NCBI GenBank assembly: GCA_964019655.1
Contig: CAXHTR010000004.1
Location: 558,001 to 622,000 of the forward strand
Reading direction: 5' to 3'
Length of the DNA: 64,000 bases
Source: Perkinsela sp. pyNocScin1
Lineage: Eukaryota; Euglenozoa; Kinetoplastea; Prokinetoplastida; Perkinselidae
Within the stretch, counting starts at the first letter, position 1, and every line of letters begins with the position of its first letter. Under the pieces are notes generated by a model. That model had not been told where the DNA came from and made no database searches. It saw nothing but the letters and a program-made list of their open reading frames with translations. Shown here in pieces: positions 37,337-46,535 of the stretch. Both the position numbers and the translations under genes were made by a program.

Positions 37337-38906
37337 TTGAAGGCTACAGATTTAACATCAATCGAATAAGCATATCAAACGCCCACAGCGCTCATGATCA
37401 CTGAGTACAGAACTTTAAACCGAGGGAATTTTTTCTATTTCGACTTGTTTTACTATTGCATTACCTGTGAGCGAAATACATACGCTTCTGCAATCTATTG
37501 GGCCGTAGTTAACTCTTGAAATCAAATATTCTGCAAAAGAGATCTGCACAGACTTTTTTCTTTCTGCATTATAAAGCTGTAAGAGATTTCGCACATCATC
37601 GACATCTAGATTCCTTCAAAAGATTAGGTCAGATATCGAAAATGTGGATACTCGCCGGCAAATTATGAGCCCTTTTAAGAGTTTGGACAGCATGAGAATC
37701 CTTTTGTTCGGAAGATAAATCGAGTATTTCAGATTTCCGAGGTAATTCGTGCGTATCCGACGCCTCGCGGGGTAAATTCTTTTAAAGATAAACATGTATG
37801 ACATCAATAGCCTAGAATCGTACTTGTTATTCTCCCTCAAGAACCTTATCATCAAGCGAAAGCTTTTTGAGAGTGGATGGCAGATATTGACTCCATCTCA
37901 ATAGTACTACTGTATGAATTAGTATGCCAACACATTTCAGGCTACAAAATTTCCCGTGATTCTAAATTCTTGTGTAAGTCATCTGATTAGTTTCGTGTAA
38001 ATGAGTAGCATGCATTGTCAAAGCGCTTGCAGGCTCCTATCTTTCAGATAAGCTTTTCTTTTAGTCCTCAAAAAATAGATCGAGGAGGTATTCATCTGGA
38101 AGTGCTAGTACCAAATATTCTTTGTAGATGGCCATCGATTTCCGAAGTCGAATGTGCTTGTAAGACAGGGTAAAAAGCCCAAAAGATCAAGTTCTTACAT
38201 AATTTCAGGAAGATTAGCGTATCCGATTGTATTACACACGCCTTATAGCCATTCACAATACAATAAGATGATCGATAGATGAGATCCGAAGTCTGCCGAC
38301 TCTGCTTATCTTAGGAAAGGCTCATTCGCATCCATGCTTATATTCCCATGCAATCTTTATTTCCGGCAGTCGACTAATTTTGACTTCCACTGCGACAATT
38401 CTATTGCATCAAAGTGAACGAATCAAGAAATAGAGAAGGTACATTTAGAAACATTCCAAGCATTTCCTACAATGAAACAAAGGTTTGTTCATAATCTAGC
38501 GTATAATTCAAACTAGCGGCAATTACTGAGTCAGGTTGTGCATTAAAGATTCTTCTCATATTATACAGAAATCCGACGATAAACGTTGTCTTTCAGATGT
38601 ATATACTCAGTCTCGGTCCTTACTATACATGAAATCGTGATGATGCTGGTGATAATTACGTGATAAATTACGGATATGACTGCGATTGAAAGGTACAACT
38701 CGGCTGAAATGCAGAACTGTATACTCGGCTTGTTTATTACGTTCAGGATTCGTGAAGCTGAATGAATGGAAAAGATTTCTTGGTCAAACATACAATATCC
38801 TTTCTCAGCGTAATAATTTTATGAAATAGCAATCTCAAAGAACTTTCGTTGCTCGGCTCATCCTATCTATCAATGTGCAAATTCAGAAAGTTACCGAATG
38901 ATTCAA
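37337..38906. other. Divergent strand-switch region
   Basis: About 1.57 kb of AT-rich sequence lies between the starts of oppositely oriented LRR genes. Apart from a decayed LRR copy at about 37.6-38.2 kb, no gene or RNA gene is recognised. In kinetoplastids divergent switches are usual transcription start zones; here that role is inferred from gene orientation only. No conserved promoter motif could be named. Confidence 0.6.
37616..38200 (-). pseudogene. Strongly decayed LRR gene in the strand-switch region
   Basis: On the minus strand, scattered in several frames, are LRR phrases: Y-L-P-S-T-L-K-K-L-S-L-D-D-K-V-L-E-G-E near 37.86 kb, then E-L-P-R-K-S-E-I-L-D-L-S-S and N-L-P-A-S-I-H-I-F-D-I near 37.65-37.75 kb. 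A possible N-terminus (A-L-P-D-E-Y-L-L-D-L-F-F-E-D) lies near 38.1 kb. Stops and frameshifts separate the pieces. It is the oldest-looking remnant in the window. Its limits are approximate. Confidence 0.5.
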
Positions 38907-39626
38907 ATGCTTTTGCCATTATTGCTCTTAGCGAAAGATGTAAATGAGCGCTTTATTCATCAGAATGAGATGATGAACAACTTTGTCTCACCAGCTGGAC
39001 TTCCAGCGGACGCTTATCGTGGAATGCTTCTATATTTACAAGACTCCTCTCGTCTAGTTCCTGAAGTATGTCAATGGCGCTGTGTACGCTGTGAAAAGGG
39101 GATAGTAAAAACTATCGAAATTCTCCCCGATATAAACGCTGACTCTCGTGTTATTTCTATGGATTGGCTTCCAACTGAAGTTGAAGCTGTCCATATCTCT
39201 AGCGTATGTCACGCCGATGGATGGGTGGCCGAGCGCCTGCCGAGGAAGCTTCGGTTTCTGGCATTGTGGCATGTCAAGCTCCATCAGAGCGTGAAGTTGT
39301 GTAAAAGGTCAATCGACTTACGATATTTACCTAATAGTCTCGAGACATTGGTACTTCATGGTGGTTGGTTCAATGGCATACTTAATCTAACCCATCTTCC
39401 CCAGTTCATGCGACATCTTTCTATTTTAGACACTGGATGCAAAAAGGTATACTTCGATTCTAGAACCTTCCCCGCGTTACGCAACATCTTCATCAAAAAT
39501 GAACAGAAATATGTGCACCCTGTTGACTTATATGGAAGTTCTGAGATCATATATGCATCAATAAGAGACATGCATGCATCTCTTGCTTATGAAAAAGATG
39601 CCTTTTGGCCAGAGAACATCATATAG
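38907..39626 (+). CDS. Secreted LRR protein, subfamily B, variant cap
   Basis: About 239 residues from M-L-L-P-L-L-L-L-A-K, in the common context TTCAAATGCTT; the ATG three codons upstream is possible. The cap is C55-Q-W57-R-C59-V-R-C62, with Cys in place of Gly as in 35311. M-D-W-L-P-T-E-V, D-G-W-V-A-E-R-L-P-R-K-L-R-F-L and G-G-W-F-N-G follow in B order. The tail is short and lacks the D-K-R element. It is the first gene of the right plus-strand block. Confidence 0.86.
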   Translation: MLLPLLLLAKDVNERFIHQNEMMNNFVSPAGLPADAYRGMLLYLQDSSRLVPEVCQWRCVRCEKGIVKTIEILPDINADSRVISMDWLPTEVEAVHISSVCHADGWVAERLPRKLRFLALWHVKLHQSVKLCKRSIDLRYLPNSLETLVLHGGWFNGILNLTHLPQFMRHLSILDTGCKKVYFDSRTFPALRNIFIKNEQKYVHPVDLYGSSEIIYASIRDMHASLAYEKDAFWPENII

Positions 39627-39853
39627 CTTCAAAAGGCTAGAGAGCAACATGCAAACAGATGGGGCATCAATGCAGCTAAACCTTTTTTCGATGCATCATT
39701 TGATGCCATCTATAGTGTGCTACAATTTTTACTTCTGACCCCTTCAAGAGCCATACAGGAGATGAGATCATCGAGAAAGTAAATTAGTATCCCGATTCGT
39801 GATCTTTTATTTTTCTAGCTGTCGTTACTTTTATCCACTTGAAGATCATCAAT

Positions 39854-40582
39854 ATGCTACTGCGTAGTATTCTCTGCTTAAGCGCTGATAGCTTACCTCC
39901 AACGCACTATCAACGCATGGTCATGCACAGGTTTGTATCCCCAAATGTAGATAACTACTGCGATGACCACATACGCCAGCACTTGAAAGCTGGTTCTCCA
40001 ATGAACCTTGATCCATGCATATGGAATGGCGTCACATGTCATGATGGCGAAGTTTACTTTATAAAAATTTCCAAGGACTACAGCTCTTCCATTGTTGTCT
40101 CTATGGACTGGCTACCGCATACGACCCGTGTAGTCTATCTTACGAACATAATGTGCGAAAACGGTTGGGCGGCCGAAATGCTCCCGCGACATCTTCGCTT
40201 TCTGTATATACAGAATGTCATTCTATACCCGCGTGCAGTCTGTAACAAGTGTGTGAACTTAAGCGCTTTGCCAAGCAAAATGGAGGAGCTCATCGTGCGC
40301 TCGTCGTGGTATCGTGGCCAGCTCAGCATCTGCTCAATGCCGCGAAAGATGCGTATCTTATGGATTGACTGCCATCCGAACTTTCGAATGACGGTTGACA
40401 CGACAGCGTTCTCGAGCTCACTGGCGTTCTTTAGCTTGCAGTGGAAAGGCTTTAGCATCGACGTGCGTGATTCGAAAGGCCGAAAAATACGTTACACATA
40501 CCATCCTGAGCAGATACTCAGTGCATCTAGAATACGGTGTCAAGACTACGTTCATGGGGTCCCAGACTATCTTTTGGACTAG
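39854..40582 (+). CDS. Secreted LRR protein, subfamily B
   Basis: About 242 residues from M-L-L-R-S-I-L-C-L-S-A then D, a short leader ending in Ala-Asp. The cap C-I-W-N-G-V-T-C-H-D-G is complete. M-D-W-L-P, N-G-W-A-A-E-M-L-P-R-H-L-R-F-L, L-P-S-K-M-E-E-L and S-S-W-Y-R-G follow. The C-terminus keeps only a shortened basic segment. It lies in tandem with 38907-39626. Confidence 0.87.
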   Translation: MLLRSILCLSADSLPPTHYQRMVMHRFVSPNVDNYCDDHIRQHLKAGSPMNLDPCIWNGVTCHDGEVYFIKISKDYSSSIVVSMDWLPHTTRVVYLTNIMCENGWAAEMLPRHLRFLYIQNVILYPRAVCNKCVNLSALPSKMEELIVRSSWYRGQLSICSMPRKMRILWIDCHPNFRMTVDTTAFSSSLAFFSLQWKGFSIDVRDSKGRKIRYTYHPEQILSASRIRCQDYVHGVPDYLLD

Positions 40583-40793
40583 AACTCTTCGGACCCAAAA
40601 ATAACCTAAAATGTAGCATGTAAAAGTTCAAGCCAAGCATTTTCTAGAGTTGATGTCGATGTTTTCTAGTGAATCTAACTACTTGGTACTAACTAGTGTA
40701 AGGGCTCTTCCACTTGACCTTTAACTTTAAATCTTCAATATCTTCTTTCGATGAGAACCAGAAGTTATTCTTTTTTCAATCTTTAGTAATTTT

Positions 40794-41687
40794 ATGCAGA
40801 GTATTTCTCTCTTTCTAGCCATTGATGGTCTAGGCCGCCTCGAACCGTCTTCACTACCTGAACAAACCCTCATGGAGCTCCTCGTCGAGAACCTTTCCAA
40901 AAACGGTAAGAGGAAATTTCAGACGAGCGACGGAGCATTCAGAGATATTCGGGAGTGGCCCAATGTCCAGCTCAACCCTTCGGGAAAAGTCATCCAGATT
41001 CGACTGTGGCACATTTCTGCGAATGGGGATCTCTCGCTCCGCCACATTCCTCGCCAAGTCACGCTCTTTTCCTCTTCGAGCAATGGCTGGACTGGAACTG
41101 TAGAATTAGCAGACCTGCCGCCGGCTATGGAGAGGCTCGAGCTTGACTTCAACAAGCTTCACGGAACAATAGATACGGCACAACTTCCGTCGACCCTGAG
41201 CACCTGCAACCTTCGAGGGAATAAAATTTCGGGGACAGTCAACTTGCGAACGCTCCCAAAGAACATGCGGGACTTGCGTCTCTCACAAAATCAGCTGGTC
41301 GGGACTGTTGACTTAACAAAGCTCGGCTGCATGACCATTCTCGACCTTTCTTCTAACCAGCTGGAAGGCTCACTCGACGTATCAAACTTACCACTCTGCA
41401 TGCGACAGCTCTTGCTCTCCAACAATCAATTCGCAGGGGAAATATATTTGGAAAACATACCAGAGTTCATGGAAACGCTCATTATTGCGAAGAACCAGCT
41501 GACGGGGCCCATTCGCTTTGTGAGCACGTCGACGAAACTCCAAACGCTCAGCCTCGCTGGGAATCTGCTCAGCGGCGAGGCAGTTGTCTCCGTGCAAGCG
41601 GGTCGCGTCGACCTCAACGGCAACTTCTTCTCAAAGATTGTTGACGAAAATGGGAAGCGAGCGAACCGGTTTTATGTCTTCTGGTGA
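40794..41687 (+). CDS. Secreted LRR protein, A-medium
   Basis: A 297-residue protein with leader M-Q-S-I-S-L-F-L-A-I then D-G-L-G-R-L-E and S-L-P-E-Q-T-L-M-E-L-L-V-E-N. The Trp segment is I-R-E-W-P-N-V with no cysteines. About eight LRRs follow, one shortened (L-G-C-M-T-I-L-D-L-S-S-N). The tail is K-I-V-D-E-N-G-K-R-A-N-R-F-Y, a clear D-E-x-G-x-x-[HR] variant. The next feature is a deleted copy of this gene, so the pair records a tandem duplication followed by loss. Confidence 0.9.
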   Translation: MQSISLFLAIDGLGRLEPSSLPEQTLMELLVENLSKNGKRKFQTSDGAFRDIREWPNVQLNPSGKVIQIRLWHISANGDLSLRHIPRQVTLFSSSSNGWTGTVELADLPPAMERLELDFNKLHGTIDTAQLPSTLSTCNLRGNKISGTVNLRTLPKNMRDLRLSQNQLVGTVDLTKLGCMTILDLSSNQLEGSLDVSNLPLCMRQLLLSNNQFAGEIYLENIPEFMETLIIAKNQLTGPIRFVSTSTKLQTLSLAGNLLSGEAVVSVQAGRVDLNGNFFSKIVDENGKRANRFYVFW

Positions 41688-41945
41688 GAAATGTCCAATC
41701 AGAGACTGCAATTTATATGCATTCACTTCCAAAAGAGCGTATACTTCGCATCCACCCATTTTACACAGTGGAATTCGGTCGCAGTGCCCATTCTATAACT
41801 CTTAGATGAATTTGGTGTGCTCTCGAGTTTGAAGCTTATCAAGTCTCATATATAAATTCATTCACATAGGTCACTGAGGAAGCCAATTTAGCTCACAATC
41901 TGTGAAAGCTACAATATCCTATTTGTGAAGTCTACGATATCTCAC

Positions 41946-42518
41946 ATGCTTTCTATCGCACTCTTTCACACCGTCGATGGCCTTGGCCGCTTTGACCCAT
42001 CGTCGTTACCTGATCAGACCCTCATGGAGCTCCTCGTCGAGAACTTCACGCCGAGAGCCAAGGAGAAATATCAGACGAGCGGTGGGTCATACTATGACAT
42101 TTCCGAATGGTCCAGTGTCTAGCTGAATCCTTCTGGAATTGTCGTGCAAATCCGACAAACGCACATATTAGGAGCTGGAGACCTCTGCTTTCAGTGACTT
42201 ATCAAATTTACCTGCATTCAACCAAAACCATTCAATTTACCTCCTGCTCTCCGAGAACAACTTTTCGGGGGAAATTTCGCTCGAGCGTATTCCAGAGTCC
42301 ATACGGACGCTCGCTATCGCGCAGAACAAGCTGACAGGGTCGGTTCGCTTCGTGAGCACTTCGAAAACGCTAGGGCTACTCAGCCTCGCTGGTAACCAGA
42401 TGAGTGGCGATGCTATCGTTTCTGTGCAGTCAGGGCTCGTCGACCTCAACGGAGCAGCTTTACGACAGTAGTCGATGCGAATGGCAAAAGGGCCAGCCGC
42501 TTTAACGTTATGTGGTAA
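41946..42518 (+). pseudogene. Internally deleted, nonsense-bearing copy of 40794
   Basis: The ATG at 41946 opens M-L-S-I-A-L-F-H-T-V-D-G-L-G-R-F-D and is collinear with 40794 through E-W-S-S-V. A TAG at 42120-42122 then replaces Gln in V-Q-L-N-P-S-G. After G-D-L about 100 codons of repeats are missing and the match resumes at L-S-N-L-P, then E-N-N-F-S-G-E-I-S-L-E. A one-base or similar loss near the V-D-L-N-G segment shifts the tail, which reads V-V-D-A-N-G-K-R-A-S-R-F in the next frame to a stop at 42518. Several independent lesions make this a true pseudogene. Confidence 0.9.
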
Positions 42519-42793
42519 GTAGTGGAAATAAGGTTCCACATGAATAGCAGATGCTGAGTGGAAAATCATGAGAATTTAAAAAGTTTCTCGAAAAGTATGT
42601 GGCTGGATGCAGACAATATTTCATACTTTCCCTTTGCTGTCGATTTTCTATCATTTCTGCATGAATTACAAAGCTAACATGCACACGCGGCTAAGTTTCA
42701 GTAACCTCAAGCAAAATTCCCAGAGGGGAGAATGGCGGGATTTCAGCGATTTGATCTATTCCTATCTTTAAATTTCCCATTTTCCAAAAATAA

Positions 42794-43636
42794 ATGCACA
42801 TTTTCTTATCCATCGACCCCGCGCTCGGTCGCTTAGATTTCGAAAGCCTCTCAGACCAAGCACTCATGGAGATTGTTTTCGATGGCCTCGTTCCGGAGAC
42901 CAAGAAGTACTTTCAGGACGAAAACGGCGAGTTCCTCGATGTTTGTGAATGGGACGGCATCATCTGCAATGAAGATGGTGACGTCGAGACCATTGCATAC
43001 GAAAGCATGGAAATGAATGGTAGCGTCTCTTTTGAGCATTTGCCGAAGAATGTCACGCAGCTCATCATCACACATAATGGTTATGGCATGGATGCCATAA
43101 CAGGAACACTGGAGACGAGGCTGCTTCCGAGGAAACTTACTGAGTTTGATGTCAACGGGAACGCGCTGACAGGCACTGTCGACTTAAGTCAATTGCCATC
43201 TACAATGGTCATTTTTGGTCTCTCAATCAATTCTTTTGAGGGACCTCTGGACTTCACTGCCCTACCCACAGATCTTCGACAGCTTTTCCTAAACAACAAT
43301 CGATTTTCAGGGAATGTGATCTTGACCAAGCTGCCAGCGAGCCTCACGCAGCTCTATCTTCAAATCAACGACCTCTCAGGCGATATTGTGCTCGAGAACA
43401 TCCCGGCGACGATGTGTAAGATTGATCTCTCGTTCAACAGCTTTGGGCCAGTTCTTTCTTTCAGAGGAGAGACAGGGCCTGATTTTCGTTTTGAAGCGAC
43501 ACATAACGAATTAGCGGGTAAAGCGATCATTCCAAGAGCGCAGCTTGGGTCGCGCATCAACCTCGGGAGCAATGCAATCGAGGCCATCTTCGATGAGAAC
43601 GGGAAAAGGCACCCAGACGAGGATATGATGACTTGA
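42794..43636 (+). CDS. Secreted LRR protein, A-medium
   Basis: A 280-residue protein, the cleanest example of the signature: M-H-I-F-L-S-I-D-P-A-L-G-R-L-D, then S-L-S-D-Q-A-L-M-E-I-V-F-D-G, F-Q-D-E-N-G-E-F-L-D-V and the full cap C-E-W-D-G-I-I-C-N-E-D-G. Six to seven LRRs follow. The tail is N-A-I-E-A-I-F-D-E-N-G-K-R-H-P, a perfect D-E-x-G-x-x-H. Only six residues precede the conserved Ile-Asp, so the leader is unusually short for secretion. Confidence 0.9.
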   Translation: MHIFLSIDPALGRLDFESLSDQALMEIVFDGLVPETKKYFQDENGEFLDVCEWDGIICNEDGDVETIAYESMEMNGSVSFEHLPKNVTQLIITHNGYGMDAITGTLETRLLPRKLTEFDVNGNALTGTVDLSQLPSTMVIFGLSINSFEGPLDFTALPTDLRQLFLNNNRFSGNVILTKLPASLTQLYLQINDLSGDIVLENIPATMCKIDLSFNSFGPVLSFRGETGPDFRFEATHNELAGKAIIPRAQLGSRINLGSNAIEAIFDENGKRHPDEDMMT

Positions 43637-43887
43637 TATGAGATGATTTTACTCAGGGCCAGGTAGGGACTAGCGCAGATGCAAAAGCAAAGATTATATG
43701 AAGATTTCAAAGCTAGAAATAAAGATCTCAAAGTCGCTCAGGGAAATTTTATTCACCTTAGGGCTTTGAAAGAAGGAAATCTTAAGAAAGTGCTGTCGTG
43801 TAAAATGCTGTCATATGCCTTGTCTCTATGCTTGGAATCATGTGAAATTTTCAAATACGGTTTAAGTGCTTATTTTGAGGCTCTACA

Positions 43888-44763
43888 ATGATTCTACATC
43901 TTCTGCTCCATTCAGCCGACGCTTCCTCCCTTGGCAGATTCGAAGCATGGAGCTTGCCCCAACAGCCACAAATGGAGTATGTTTTCGCTCAGCTTGACGA
44001 TGTTGTCATTGCCAAAGACGACTGTCGCAACTTCCTTGACATCCACTGCTGGTCCATCCTCACGTTTGATGCGAACGATAAGGTCGATTCAATCACTATT
44101 CATCAGCATCTCCGCTTCGACTACCTGAATAAAACGATACGAACGCATGAGTTCGGACCCGGTGGGACACTCAACTTTGACTTTGTTCCCGAAAGTGTGA
44201 CGCTCATTGACATAACAAACTCACGGTATTCGGGCACTGTGAGCACCGGTCGCCTGCCTCCAGGTCTTCTCGTCTTGCGCATCAATGGAAATAAATTTCA
44301 CGGCGAGTTCGACACAAAAGCGCTTCCAAAAGAAATTCAAATCATTGTCATAGCCAACAATGCGTTTCACGGGAGCCTTGCGATGGACAGCTTGCCTAAC
44401 TCCGTCGAGGAGTTCTACGCGAGCCTCAATGGTTTCTCAGGCGAACTCAATCTGAGCGCTTTACCGCCCAAACTCAGCACGCTCTACCTAACCGACAATA
44501 ATTTCCGGGGTAAGCTCGTCATGCGCAATGTTCCAGAGACCCTCGAGCAGGTGTGCCTGAACAACAATGCCTTCGACCGGGATAGAATGGTGATCGCTTC
44601 GCGCAGCTTTGTCTACTTTCGCGTCGATGCTGAATTCCGTGGAAATATATTTTCACCCGATGGTGTGCAGTTCACCCCAGAAGGCCTTCATTTTGGTGAC
44701 ACTAACGACGAGGCGTCGCATTCGGATGAGTTTGCGCTCGGCGATGATTTTGGTGATTGGTAG
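43888..44763 (+). CDS. Secreted LRR protein, A-IAKD, acidic tail
   Basis: A 291-residue protein with leader M-I-L-H-L-L-L-H-S-A then D-A-S-S-L-G-R-F-E. It continues S-L-P-Q-Q-P-Q-M-E-Y-V-F, then D-V-V-I-A-K-D-D and H-C-W-S-I-L. P-G-G-T-L-N-F-D-F-V-P opens six LRRs. The C-terminus is acidic (D-T-N-D-E-A-S-H-S-D-E and G-D-D-F-G-D-W), as in 12486 and 50640. The order and length match the other members of this subfamily exactly. Confidence 0.9.
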   Translation: MILHLLLHSADASSLGRFEAWSLPQQPQMEYVFAQLDDVVIAKDDCRNFLDIHCWSILTFDANDKVDSITIHQHLRFDYLNKTIRTHEFGPGGTLNFDFVPESVTLIDITNSRYSGTVSTGRLPPGLLVLRINGNKFHGEFDTKALPKEIQIIVIANNAFHGSLAMDSLPNSVEEFYASLNGFSGELNLSALPPKLSTLYLTDNNFRGKLVMRNVPETLEQVCLNNNAFDRDRMVIASRSFVYFRVDAEFRGNIFSPDGVQFTPEGLHFGDTNDEASHSDEFALGDDFGDW

Positions 44764-45372
44764 ACACACTACGCACTTGAAGTGTATAAACTGCTATTCG
44801 GCATGATCTATGATAGTCTCTTATTTTCAGCTGAAGTGGCTTTGAATCGTATGAATATTCTTTAGTTCCGCTCAGGTCATTATGCTTATCCACATTCTAC
44901 TGGCTGTGACTGCAGACCCACTCGGCCGCTTCGACGCCTGCGCCCTCTCGGACCAGCAGATGATGGAGCTCCTTGTGCAGGACATGCCGCACGAAAAGTT
45001 TCAAGACGAAAACGGCGAGTTCCTGGACATCTCCAAATGGGGCCGTGTGACGCTGAATGCGGATGGTAGCGTAGAGAAAGCTCTCTTTGCAAAGAAAAAG
45101 AGCGGATCTATCGCATTCGAGTACTTGCCTCGACGCATGACAGAATTTCGAGTCATTGACAGCGCTCTCACTGGGACCCTGGACACGCAAGCGCTTCCAC
45201 AAACCCTTCAAACTCTTCTGCTCATGAAAGATCAGTTCGACGGCGAAGTTCATTGGACAGAACTTCCACCACTGCTGATAAAGTTTAACGTGGCTGCAAA
45301 CCAATTTTACGGCAGTGTCGATTTGACGCATTTGCCGCAGCATATGGAGACCTTCAGTGTCCAGAAGAATCA

Positions 45373-45380
45373 ATTTAGCG
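45373..45380. repeat. Left 8 bp target-site duplication of the MITE
   Basis: ATTTAGCG, identical to 45973-45980; in frame it encodes part of the Q-F-S repeat residues of the split LRR gene. Confidence 0.93.
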
Positions 45381-45972
45381 CAGGGGTCCTTATTTGGGGT
45401 GAGATTCTAACCTTAGGTTAGAAATCAAAGCAAAAAAATTGGAGAAATGAATGAAGGGTGTGAATCAAACAGACTGTCACACCCCGAGAGCATACTGATT
45501 CGGTGAGTTCCTCAGATGAGCAAATGAGCTTCACACTGCCGTATTTTTGTATTTGCACCAAAAAAGTTGTATTTAAAAATTTTCGCGCCTCGGCCCTTCG
45601 TGCCTCGGCATTTCAGGTTTCCCTATATCAACGCGTCATCAAGTGTAGAAGTAAAGAAAGAAGAATAAACATTGGGTAGCTTGGAGCAAACTAAATCACA
45701 CTGCCTGAAGCACTGATAATCAAAACAGGCTCAACACGATACACAATGAGAAAAATCTACAGAAATCATGAATCAGAATGCTTGTTCGAAGAGCATAACT
45801 TTCACGAAGCTTGATTAGAATACAGTCACAGTCAGGTATGGAGACAGATAACAGCCGTCTCGTCCCGAAGGGGCGTGACGGCAAGCTTCCACATAGCAAT
45901 TTAAGGGGTGTGAGATTGAGGTGCTCTCACACCCCTCGGGGTGTGAATCGAAAAAAACGTTGAGGACCCCTG
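45381..45972 (+). mobile_element. Non-autonomous hAT element (MITE-like), 592 bp
   Basis: It starts CAGGGGTCCT at 45381 and ends with the complement AGGACCCCTG at 45963-45972. Both sides carry the 8 bp target copy ATTTAGCG (45373-45380 and 45973-45980). There is no coding capacity. The interior has palindromes: GTGTGA...TCACACC at the left, a CGTC/GACG-rich hairpin near 45862, and TCACACCCC/GGGGTGTGA at about 45927-45947. CAGGGGT ends and 8 bp duplications are typical of hAT elements of the Charlie/Buster kind. Its right half matches the partial element at 27710-27970. Its ends differ from the autonomous element at 28119, so another transposase probably moves it. Confidence 0.93.
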
Positions 45973-45980
45973 ATTTAGCG
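45973..45980. repeat. Right 8 bp target-site duplication of the MITE
   Basis: ATTTAGCG, identical to 45373-45380, directly after the right CCCCTG terminus. Confidence 0.93.
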
Positions 45981-46535
45981 GAAGTGTTTCGCTGAGCGCT
46001 TTACCACAATCGTTGCACATTTTGAATCTCGCAGAGAACCGAATGGATGGCGCTCTCGACTTAGGGCATCTTCCGCTACATCTCAAGCGCCTGTCGCTGC
46101 AGAACAACAAATTTTCGGGCAATATCGTACTTGATTCTCTTCCAAGTTCGCTGCAGCACGTCTATCTTCAGCAGAATTCGCTTTGTGGGGATGTAATCAT
46201 ACGGACCCTACCCCCTGGCCTCGAAAGTATTTCATTGGCTGAGAACCACTTTGACGGCTGTTTTGAAGTTCGTGACTATTGGAGAACAACGATCGATATG
46301 CAGGGCAATGCGCTACTTCACACGGTGTTTGTGAGCCGTAAGATTCGCCAAAGGATAGATTTTACGCGAACAAAAATAAGAAAGTTTGTTGAAGTGTAAG
46401 ACACGGGTCATCGGACCTCTACAAGCTATATCATGCATCATGTGGTTTCCCGCTAGCAATTCCAAAACGTCATCAGATTTTGTAGGAAATCTGTCACCTA
46501 TTTTTTATTGAATGACTACTTTCGAACATTATCAA

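Larger units (their letters stand above)
44882..46399 (+). pseudogene. A-DQQ LRR gene split by a 592 bp hAT element
   Basis: The first part (44882 to 45380) encodes M-L-I-H-I-L-L-A-V-T-A then D-P-L-G-R-F-D, S-D-Q-Q-M-M-E-L-L-V-Q-D, F-L-D-I-S-K-W and four LRRs up to K-N-Q-F-S. There a transposable element (45381-45972) enters, and the frame stops in it at 45421. From 45973 the same frame resumes with F-S-G-S-V-S-L-S-A-L-P and about four more LRRs to a stop at 46399. Without the element and one target copy (600 bp) the frame is continuous, so the insertion is the only obvious lesion. It could yield a 179-residue truncated product. Relatives are 54617 and 58636. Confidence 0.92.
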
